From Site-B1 sp963722665 (lineage in GTDB: Bacteria > Bacteroidota > Bacteroidia > Flavobacteriales > Flavobacteriaceae): a stretch of DNA of 51,981 nt. This document shows positions 46,587-51,981 of the stretch, piece by piece. How positions within the stretch are numbered: position 1 is the stretch's first letter; each line of letters begins with the position of its first letter. Below the pieces are notes generated by a model. It was not told the origin of the DNA and did no database searches. It saw only the letters and a list, made by a program, of their open reading frames with translations. Position numbers and translations under genes: made by a program. Location of the stretch: contig CAVRNW010000045.1 of the NCBI GenBank assembly GCA_963722665.1, forward strand, positions 1 through 51,981, given 5' to 3'.

Positions 46587-46615
46587 TAAGACAATTAACT
46601 ATCATTTTACCCTAC
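46587..46615 (-). promoter_or_regulatory. ECF-type promoter a, in front of fecR
   Basis: Minus strand: GTAGGGTA (46608-46615), 14 bases, TGTCTTA (46587-46593), 20 bases before ATG 46567. It begins 1 base after the sigma gene stop, so anti-sigma factor and receptor can be transcribed independently of the sigma gene. Confidence 0.8.
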
Positions 46616-46616
46616 C

Positions 46617-47132
46617 TTATATGTTATCTATTCTATCTCGTAAATATTTTAAAGCTCCCGACATCCTTTTTTCAACTGCTTTTTGCGATATATTTAATAA
46701 CTCTGCTATTTCTCTATATTTCTTGCCTTCAATTCTGTTTAACAGGAAAACCTCTCGTTGAGCATCTGATAAATTTGAAATGGCATTTTGTAATTTTTTC
46801 TTGAATTCTTCTTCTTCTAATAAATATTCAGGACTATTATTATCACGATCCAAATATGGAACCGCTTTGGCATATTCCATTACCACTTTATTATGTTTAA
46901 TAATATTAAGAAATAGATTATTTACGGTGGTGAATAAATAGGTCTTCGCTTTATTAAAATCAATTTTAGAACAGTTTTCCCAAATCTTGGCAAATGCATC
47001 TTGCACTAAATCCAGTGCTTTTTCACTATCTCCACATTTGTAATAAGCAAAATTACTTGCTGACTGAAGATTTTTTAAATAAAAATCCTTGAAATATGAT
47101 TCTTCACAAAGCTCATTGCTATTACTTTTCAT
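46617..47132 (-). CDS. ECF RNA polymerase sigma factor (Bacteroidetes FecI-like)
   Basis: 171 residues from ATG 47130-47132 (MKSNSNELCEESYFKDFYLK); upstream in-frame codons look non-coding. Region 2: SDSEKALDLVQDAFAKIWENCSKIDFNKAKTYLFT pattern (given by its key parts ALDLVQDAFAKIWENCS and KAKTYLFTTVNNLFLN); region 4: ISNLSDAQREVFLLNRIEGK and YREIAELLNISQKAVEKRMS. The product should recognise the GTAGGGTA-N14-TGTCTTA sites and be held by the FecR product. No such site precedes the sigma gene on its own strand, so it is probably not self-activated. Confidence 0.92.
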   Translation of the reverse strand: MKSNSNELCEESYFKDFYLKNLQSASNFAYYKCGDSEKALDLVQDAFAKIWENCSKIDFNKAKTYLFTTVNNLFLNIIKHNKVVMEYAKAVPYLDRDNNSPEYLLEEEEFKKKLQNAISNLSDAQREVFLLNRIEGKKYREIAELLNISQKAVEKRMSGALKYLRDRIDNI

Positions 47133-47183
47133 TCTATATCCAGGTCTTATTAATGCTATACAAATTATAAATTTTTTACAAAA

Positions 47184-47212
47184 GTAGGGTAAAATTCTTT
47201 TAAGGTGTCCTA
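47184..47212 (+). promoter_or_regulatory. ECF-type promoter b, in front of the 33-residue peptide
   Basis: GTAGGGTA (47184-47191), 14 bases, TGTCCTA (47206-47212), 27 bases to ATG 47240. The -35 box overlaps, on the opposite strand, a TACTTTTG that might serve the divergent sigma gene. Confidence 0.75.
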
Positions 47213-47239
47213 TTGATATAAACCCCAAAACTAGAAATT

Positions 47240-47341
47240 ATGAAAACAAAAAGAATTATACGGTTATTAGAAATAGCATTAACACTTAGTTTGATGATCA
47301 TCCTATCGGTATCTATATATCTTATAATTCAAATTATTTAA
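47240..47341 (+). CDS. 33-residue single-helix membrane peptide of the ECF regulon
   Basis: ATG 47240 to TAA 47341: a basic start (MKTKRIIRLLE) and one hydrophobic helix (IALTLSLMIILSVSIYLIIQII), positive-inside. No related family recognised. Its reality is supported by the dedicated sigma promoter 27 bases upstream and by a second promoter of the same kind that starts 8 bases after its stop. It may stabilise or regulate a membrane partner such as the FecR protein; that is a guess. Confidence 0.55.
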   Translation: MKTKRIIRLLEIALTLSLMIILSVSIYLIIQII

Positions 47342-47348
47342 AAAAAAA

Positions 47349-47377
47349 GTAGGGTAAACTTAATTGTAGTTGTCTTA
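47349..47377 (+). promoter_or_regulatory. ECF-type promoter c, in front of the repeat lipoprotein
   Basis: GTAGGGTA (47349-47356), 14 bases, TGTCTTA (47371-47377). It gives a leader of about 75 bases before ATG 47460, including a short hairpin GGCG-AAAAAAT-CGCT. Confidence 0.8.
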
Positions 47378-47459
47378 CTTATAGAATGGCGAAAAAATCG
47401 CTATGAAAAATTAAAACTTTAACAAAAAAGAAAAATTAAATTTGTAAACATTTAAAATT

Positions 47460-48512
47460 ATGAAAAATTTAAAATTTATTGCCGCAGTCTTATTAACAAC
47501 CGTTTTAACCTTTTCATCTTGTCAAGATGAATTAGATAACGAAAACGGACAGAACCCGAACACAAATTCTGCAGATTCACAAACTGCAAGTAATTTAGAA
47601 CGATCGTCTATGTACGACGGATCTTTTGATGATTTTTTAGATGGAATATCATGTTCATCAATACTTTTACCTGTTGTTGCAACAGTTAATGGAAACCAGA
47701 TTTCAATTATCAGTCAGTCTGATTACCAACAAGTTGTTGATATTTTGAGTGAATTCAATACAGATGATGATACAATAGTATTTCAATTCCCACTATCTGT
47801 AAGATTGAGTAATTACACCGAAGTATTGGTCTCAACTCAAGGCGAATATGATGCTTTAATTGATGCTTGTGAACAAGCCGAAGCTACAGCTCAGGATGCT
47901 ATATCATGCATTGATTTTAATTTCCCAATCACCATTTTAACATATAGTTTAAACTTAGATCAAACTGGAAGTGTAGTACTTGAATCCAATCAGCAATTGT
48001 ATGCGTATATAAATAACTTTGGTAACGATGAATTGTTCGCTGTAAATTATCCAATAACTGCTGAGCTATCAGATAGTACAACAATAACAATTACCAGTGA
48101 TTTGGAATTACAATCAAGTATTAATGATTGTATTGATGAAGAGCAAGCGATGGATGATGCAGAAAATGAAGCTGATAATTTAGAAAGTATACTAGTAGAT
48201 GGATTATTTAGAATAGAATCCTTTGTTAATTCAGGTGTTGATACTGCTAATAATTATGCAGATTACACAATAGATTTTGCAAATGATTTAACTGTTGTAG
48301 CTGAGAATACAGTTGATGCGACAGCCGAAGATGTACAAGGAACATATGAGGTAACATCACAAATGGAAGTGTTTTTAAGCCTGACATTTACAGGAAATGC
48401 AACTTTCAGTTTATTGAATAATAGCTGGGAAGTAACAAGTTTTTCTAGTTCCGCTGTAAGTTTACGAAGTACAACAAATGCCGGATTAACACTTGTATTA
48501 TCTCAGATATAA
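47460..48512 (+). CDS. Lipoprotein with two homologous Cys-bounded repeats, ECF regulon
   Basis: 350 residues. Signal with lipobox FSSC (Cys at 21). An acidic Asn/Ser linker (to about 60), then two similar units: SCSSILLPVVATVNG ... FQFPLSVRLSNYTEVLVSTQ ... LIDACEQ (about 64-139) and SCIDFNFPITILTYS ... VNYPITAELSDSTTITITSD ... SINDCID (about 148-224). Both begin and end with a Cys and have PITxxL / PLSVxL strands. The last third (about 245-350) has a different beta-rich domain (FRIESFVNSGVDTANNYADY). It is the first large gene under the sigma factor; possibly the ligand-binding partner of the receptor. No named family recognised with certainty. Confidence 0.75.
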   Translation: MKNLKFIAAVLLTTVLTFSSCQDELDNENGQNPNTNSADSQTASNLERSSMYDGSFDDFLDGISCSSILLPVVATVNGNQISIISQSDYQQVVDILSEFNTDDDTIVFQFPLSVRLSNYTEVLVSTQGEYDALIDACEQAEATAQDAISCIDFNFPITILTYSLNLDQTGSVVLESNQQLYAYINNFGNDELFAVNYPITAELSDSTTITITSDLELQSSINDCIDEEQAMDDAENEADNLESILVDGLFRIESFVNSGVDTANNYADYTIDFANDLTVVAENTVDATAEDVQGTYEVTSQMEVFLSLTFTGNATFSLLNNSWEVTSFSSSAVSLRSTTNAGLTLVLSQI

Positions 48513-48549
48513 TAAAAATTTAAGGTTGATTAGTTAATTTGGTTTTATG

Positions 48550-48581
48550 AAACTGCTGCCTGAATTGGGCAGCAGTTTATT
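48550..48581 (+). terminator. Hairpin between the repeat lipoprotein and metalloprotease genes
   Basis: AAACTGCTGCC / GGCAGCAGTTT followed by ATTTATC. The T run is short, so read-through into the metalloprotease gene, which has no promoter of its own that I can see, is likely. Confidence 0.65.
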
Positions 48582-48598
48582 TATCAAAAATTTAAAAT

Positions 48599-49381
48599 AT
48601 GAAAAAAATAATAGTAGTCTTTATTAGTTTAACAATTTTTTGGTCCTGTTCACTTGACGACTCAAATAATACTGGTACTAATGGAAACAATAATGGACCA
48701 GATATTAGTGCCAATCAATTGCAAACCGGAGTTTCTTCAAATGATTTATTGAGTGATGACACATTTACCAGTATAATTATTGAACTAGTTTATGTAGAAG
48801 GTTTCGCTCCAACTCAAACCACGATTGATAATTTTGTGTCTTTTTTAGATGACAGAATTTTCAAACCAGATGGCATAACAGTTGAAACAAGGCCAATAGA
48901 AATAACTGAAAGTTCCCCATATACAATTCAAGAAATTGTATCAATTGAAGAGTTCAATAGAACAAAGTACAATACGGAAAACCAAATTGCAGTCTGGGCC
49001 TTTTTTGCTGATGGTGAATCAGCTAGTAATTCCGGTTCAGGAGTTATTTTAGGTACTGCTTATAGAAACACTTCGTTTGTGATTTATGAAGAAACGATTC
49101 ACGATTTAAGCAATAGTGCTTTTGAACCTAACAGAAGTGTTTTAGAAACAACGGTTATTAATCACGAATTTGGACATATTTTAGGACTAACAAACCTAGG
49201 AACACAGCTACAAAGTGAGCATGAGGATGAAACTCATCCAAAACATTGTAATGCAGAGGATTGCTTAATGTACTGGTCGGCAGAATCAGGATCTGGTATA
49301 GATAATCTGGTTGGATTAAGTTCTGCGCCAGCTCTAGATTCACAATGTATTGCAGATCTGCAAGCTAATGGAGGTAAATAA
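48599..49381 (+). CDS. Zinc metalloprotease lipoprotein (metzincin-like)
   Basis: 260 residues. Signal with lipobox FWSC (Cys at 17). The catalytic region is VINHEFGHILGLTNLG (about 188-203), i.e. HExxHxxGLTN, followed by HEDETHPKHCNAEDCLMYWS (about 210-229), with a Met-turn-like LMYW. In a typical metzincin the third zinc ligand sits where Asn is found here; a nearby His (HEDETHPKH) or the C-x-x-x-x-C pair may replace it, as in archaemetzincins. Flavobacterial homologues are often named membrane metalloprotease. It likely faces the periplasm or surface, in the sigma-controlled operon; the substrate is unknown. Confidence 0.82.
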   Translation: MKKIIVVFISLTIFWSCSLDDSNNTGTNGNNNGPDISANQLQTGVSSNDLLSDDTFTSIIIELVYVEGFAPTQTTIDNFVSFLDDRIFKPDGITVETRPIEITESSPYTIQEIVSIEEFNRTKYNTENQIAVWAFFADGESASNSGSGVILGTAYRNTSFVIYEETIHDLSNSAFEPNRSVLETTVINHEFGHILGLTNLGTQLQSEHEDETHPKHCNAEDCLMYWSAESGSGIDNLVGLSSAPALDSQCIADLQANGGK

Positions 49382-49432
49382 TAGTTAACAACTGAGTAAT
49401 TCTATAATTAAACTTAACAAAAACAATTTATT

Positions 49433-50026
49433 ATGAAAAAACAATTTTTAACAATTGTCTTGATTTTTAGTGCCCTAATACAAGGCAATGCACAAAATGA
49501 TGCCAACACAAAAAAATCTGTCGGAGGGCTGAAAGCTGGATATAATTTAGCCGCTGTTAGTTTTGATGGCGATTCAGAAACAGGTCAAAGGCATGGGTTT
49601 CACATAGGTTTTTATGGAGAATCATTTATAAATGAAAGCTTAGCTGTACAAATTGAATTGTTGTACTCTCAGCAGGGTTATGAACTAAAGGATAATGGTG
49701 GAACATTTACACAAAAACTTAATTATATAAATCTACCATTAATGTTTAAAGTATATCCAAGTGAGAATTTATTTTTAGAACTAGGACCACAAATTGGTTT
49801 GGCGATTTCACACAAAGAATCTTATGATGCTGGATTCAATGTATTTGACACCTCTCAGGAATTTGATCCTAACAGTTTTGATTATGGAGTGAATTTTGGG
49901 GGTGGATTTAAAATTGATCCTAATATTTCTCTTGGAGTCAGGTACCACTTAGGACTAGGAGATGTCTATGATGAAGGCAAACCTCAAAACAGGGTTTGGC
50001 AATTTTCAATAGGATTTGATTTTTAA
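49433..50026 (+). CDS. PorT-like outer-membrane beta-barrel protein
   Basis: 197 residues. Signal peptide (1-20, IQGNAQ). Then eight-strand barrel features: VGGLKAGYNLAAVSFDGDS, HIGFYGESFINESLAVQIEL, LNYINLPLMFKVYPSENLFL, ELGPQIGLAISHKE, VNFGGGFKIDPNISLGVRYH and a terminal FSIGFDF. It follows the protease by 51 bp and ends at the hairpin 50048-50083. Role in the system is unknown. Confidence 0.85.
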   Translation: MKKQFLTIVLIFSALIQGNAQNDANTKKSVGGLKAGYNLAAVSFDGDSETGQRHGFHIGFYGESFINESLAVQIELLYSQQGYELKDNGGTFTQKLNYINLPLMFKVYPSENLFLELGPQIGLAISHKESYDAGFNVFDTSQEFDPNSFDYGVNFGGGFKIDPNISLGVRYHLGLGDVYDEGKPQNRVWQFSIGFDF

Positions 50027-50047
50027 TAATGTCATATAACAATAACC

Positions 50048-50083
50048 AAAAAGGCTAGTTTAAAATATTAAACTAGCCTTTTT
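50048..50083 (+). terminator. Intrinsic terminator after the barrel gene
   Basis: AAAAAGGCTAGTTTA / TAAACTAGCCTTTTT, 15-base stem and 6-base loop, then GTTTTC. Confidence 0.88.
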
Positions 50084-50125
50084 GTTTTCAGAATTTCATT
50101 GTAAATTTAAAAAAATTGATTTTAG

Positions 50126-50154
50126 GTAGGGTAGAATACTTTTTAGTTGTCTTA
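50126..50154 (+). promoter_or_regulatory. ECF-type promoter d, in front of the His/Tyr-rich protein
   Basis: GTAGGGTA (50126-50133), 14 bases, TGTCTTA (50148-50154), 45 bases to ATG 50200. It lies after the terminator, so this gene is a separate unit of the same regulon. Confidence 0.8.
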
Positions 50155-50199
50155 TTAATGAAAGCTCACAATGAGTAATTATTATTAAAATTAAAAGTC

Positions 50200-50658
50200 A
50201 TGAAAATATTAAAAACAACAGCATTAGTTTTAACCTTAAGTTTTTCATTTGTTTTACAAGCTCAAGAATCTGTAGCATCAAATGAAACCAAAGTTGATAA
50301 AAAATCGTACTACCAACAAAGAGCAAAAGAAGACGCCAAGTACGAGCAACAATTTACTGCCGAATCCAAAGAGGACGAAGAAGCCTTTTGGGAAGAGCAA
50401 AAAGCTTATGAAAAAAACTTAAAACAAAAAGACAGAAAAGCGCACAGAGCTTATATGCAAGGCAAGAAAGATGCTTACGCAGAACATTATGCTCACTGCA
50501 ACCACCACTGCCATCATAGCGATTATTATTACAATCATGCCTCATTTTATTACTACGGTTATCATGGCTATTATTATGACAGACCACAAAGAAGCAGATC
50601 AATAAGAACAAATGTGAACTTAGGAACTCCAAGAGTTAGAGTAGGTCTTGGTTTGTAG
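50200..50658 (+). CDS. Secreted His/Tyr-rich small protein, ECF regulon
   Basis: 152 residues. Signal peptide (1-21, FVLQAQ). A charged coiled-coil-like segment (about 35-90: KEDAKYEQQFTAESKEDEEA, FWEEQKAYEKNLKQKDRKAH), then an extreme His/Tyr cluster (about 95-128) containing HYAHCNHHCHHSDYYYNHAS and YYYGYHGYYY, and a basic tail ending RVRVGLGL. The His/Cys cluster could bind metal such as zinc, copper or nickel; that is inference. Served by promoter d. Confidence 0.75.
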   Translation: MKILKTTALVLTLSFSFVLQAQESVASNETKVDKKSYYQQRAKEDAKYEQQFTAESKEDEEAFWEEQKAYEKNLKQKDRKAHRAYMQGKKDAYAEHYAHCNHHCHHSDYYYNHASFYYYGYHGYYYDRPQRSRSIRTNVNLGTPRVRVGLGL

Positions 50659-50697
50659 AAACCTTCATATATATTTAAATTAGTCTAAAATTATTAC

Positions 50698-50726
50698 AAA
50701 AAATGCCGCTATATAGCGGCATTTTT
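50698..50726 (+). terminator. Intrinsic terminator after the His/Tyr-rich gene
   Basis: AAAATGCCGCT-ATAT-AGCGGCATTTT followed by TC; stem of 11 bases. Confidence 0.85.
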
Positions 50727-50824
50727 CATAACGATAATATTATCTCCTAAAAAATTGATAAAGTCAATAAAATTGGTTTGTGTTTAAAATGAATTTATTA
50801 CAAGTTGAAGATAATAGGTATTCC

Positions 50825-51784
50825 TTAGAGATTCATATTAAGCCCAAAAATTAGATTCGTATAATTGCCAAAAGTTAACATCGTATTTATCGAGAAATCA
50901 TAAAATCTGTAATCTATTCCCAGATCTGCCTTAAAATTTGTTTTGCTTTCATTTATTGTTCCAAGAGCTTGGTTTAAAGTATTTAAAACTAAATCGCCTT
51001 GTCCTCCTACTTGATAGTCAAATTTACTTGAAGTGATTCCAATGGCAGATGAAAAAGTGAATTTCTTGATTTGTTTTGAAGCAATTAAATTAAACATAAG
51101 TGATTCACCATCTACTACAACAGAATTCAAAGTTCCTATTGGCAGATTAACTGCTGTAAACGTATCACTTACAGAGTAAAAAGAATAGGTTAACAATCCT
51201 GAAAAATTAAAAGAGGTCTCCTTTATTGAAGGAATCCACTGAGATAAATTATGCTGCAATCCAAAACCTAATATTTGGTAGTAGGTTTTATTGATCTTTA
51301 TTTTTGGTGAGAACCTGCCTATAAATGATGTGCCTTCCCAAAGTCCAAGACTGGCCTGCAATTGTGCATGTCTGACATAAGTTTCATTAATCCCCTCAGG
51401 TGAATCGAATTCAAACGAATCATCACCTATGTTACCTTCAATTACTACATAATTATCCTTTCCTAAGGCAGTCGGTAAATTTGCAGAAGTTGCATCACCT
51501 TGAATTGAGAGATTTTGAAGATCGGATTCATCCAGTAAAAAGTTTTTTGACTTGTTAGGGATGAACAGCAAATTACCCTGAAGAGATATCTCCAGATCCC
51601 AAAGACCTTTTTTATTGGCACTTGTGTACCATCCTCCAGATGACTGATAGGCTGAAGCTTCTGCCGCCGGCGACACATATTTATCTGCTAAAAAAACAAG
51701 ATCTCCAGCAATATCACCTATATCATCAAATTGGGCAAATGCAATACCTGAATAAAAAAGTATGACATATTTTAATTTATGCAT
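50825..51784 (-). CDS. DUF6588 outer-membrane-type protein, copy 2
   Basis: 319 residues. Signal (about 1-17, GIAFAQ), then YVSPAAEASAYQSSGGWYTS, GTSFIGRFSPKIKI, GFGLQHNLSQWIPSIKE and barrel-like C-terminal strands ending LIFGLNMNL. Paralogue of 42008-43024 in the same direction. Its ATG overlaps the gyrB stop region by 8 bases, so it is coupled to gyrB, as is usual in the family. Confidence 0.85.
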   Translation of the reverse strand: MHKLKYVILFYSGIAFAQFDDIGDIAGDLVFLADKYVSPAAEASAYQSSGGWYTSANKKGLWDLEISLQGNLLFIPNKSKNFLLDESDLQNLSIQGDATSANLPTALGKDNYVVIEGNIGDDSFEFDSPEGINETYVRHAQLQASLGLWEGTSFIGRFSPKIKINKTYYQILGFGLQHNLSQWIPSIKETSFNFSGLLTYSFYSVSDTFTAVNLPIGTLNSVVVDGESLMFNLIASKQIKKFTFSSAIGITSSKFDYQVGGQGDLVLNTLNQALGTINESKTNFKADLGIDYRFYDFSINTMLTFGNYTNLIFGLNMNL

Positions 51785-51981
51785 CTATATTCGCATAAAC
51801 CGCATTCTTCTCTATAAATTCTCTTCTTGGTGGCACATCATCTCCCATTAGCATTGAAAATATCCTGTCCGCTTCTGAGCCATTATCAATTTGTACTTGT
51901 CTGAGTGTCCTAAATTCGGGATTCATAGTTGTATCCCAAAGTTGTTCTGCATTCATTTCACCAAGACCCTTATATCTTTGT
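51777..51981 (-). CDS. gyrB: DNA gyrase subunit B, C-terminal end (partial)
   Basis: The last 67 residues are in the window: QRYKGLGEMNAEQLWDTTMN, EFRTLRQVQIDNGSEADRIF, SMLMGDDVPPRREFIEKNAV, ending DA-TAA at 51777-51779. QRYKGLGEMN is the TOPRIM-end signature of GyrB/ParE; the FIEKNA end fits GyrB. The 5' part lies beyond the window. Confidence 0.93.
   Translation of the reverse strand, partial: QRYKGLGEMNAEQLWDTTMNPEFRTLRQVQIDNGSEADRIFSMLMGDDVPPRREFIEKNAVYANIDA

Noticed and set aside
47179..47186. TACTTTTG on the minus strand as the -7 box of the sigma gene
   Set aside because: No TTG at a suitable distance upstream; it overlaps the -35 box of promoter b and could be coincidental.
1..51981. 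CRISPR array, prophage, transposase or integrase genes
   Set aside because: Looked for; no regularly spaced direct repeats and no phage or transposase proteins were seen in the window.

Overview
The window reads as chromosome from a member of the Flavobacteriaceae (Bacteroidota). The evidence is the AT-rich sequence, promoters of the TTG-N17-22-TAnnTTTG type, a fused SecDF, type IX secretion sorting domains, a Rho with a large N-terminal insertion, the short-type ProRS, and a gyrB/DUF6588/mdh/secDF neighbourhood. It is mostly housekeeping sequence with two accessory islands.

Layout. 0-1.1 kb: two related membrane-associated proteins, the second broken by two frameshifts. 1.1-5.4 kb: OmpA protein, secreted endonuclease, small basic protein, apt. 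5.5-7.9 kb: tRNA-Arg followed by a small accessory region with tandem lipoproteins, a MORN protein and one complete plus two fragmentary copies of a small gene. 8-12.5 kb: ftcD, galE, and a three-gene YeeE/YedE sulfur-transport-like operon behind a perfect 22-bp palindrome. 12.5-24 kb: clpS, prmA, tpiA, an oligopeptide-type permease, a DoxX-family protein, a DUF1599 protein, folP, a lipoprotein, cdaA, a DUF3667 protein, an ABC exporter, truA, a phosphodiesterase, a DUF4293 protein. 24-31 kb: rho, rpsT, tRNA-Glu, proS, a lipoprotein with a Ser/Arg tail, a FadL-like outer-membrane protein. 30.8-41.8 kb: a large adhesin-like type IX secretion substrate in pieces, folE, cysS, yidD, lgt, a DUF192 protein, secDF, mdh. 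42-52 kb: DUF6588 protein, an ECF-sigma island, a second DUF6588 protein, and the gyrB 3' end.

The most notable system lies at 43.1-50.7 kb. An ECF sigma factor, a FecR-type anti-sigma factor and a FecA-type TonB receptor point left; a 33-residue membrane peptide, a repeat-containing lipoprotein, a zinc metalloprotease lipoprotein, a beta-barrel protein and a His/Tyr-rich secreted protein point right. Four copies of one bipartite element, GTAGGGTA-N14-TGTC(T/C)TA, all with exactly 14 bases between the boxes, precede fecR, the small peptide, the repeat lipoprotein and the His/Tyr-rich protein. I saw no other copy elsewhere in the window. This looks like the complete local regulon of the sigma factor. 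The block lies between two paralogous DUF6588 genes, as if inserted into an otherwise conserved gyrB-mdh-secDF region.

Data caution. At least twelve single-base frameshifts occur, including in genes expected to be indispensable (truA, cysS, folE) and clustered at 30.8-35.8 kb. Most are a net gain of one base, several in short homopolymers. Sequencing or assembly error is the simplest explanation. Genes with one indel are listed as CDS across the full span; genes with several lesions are listed as pseudogene.
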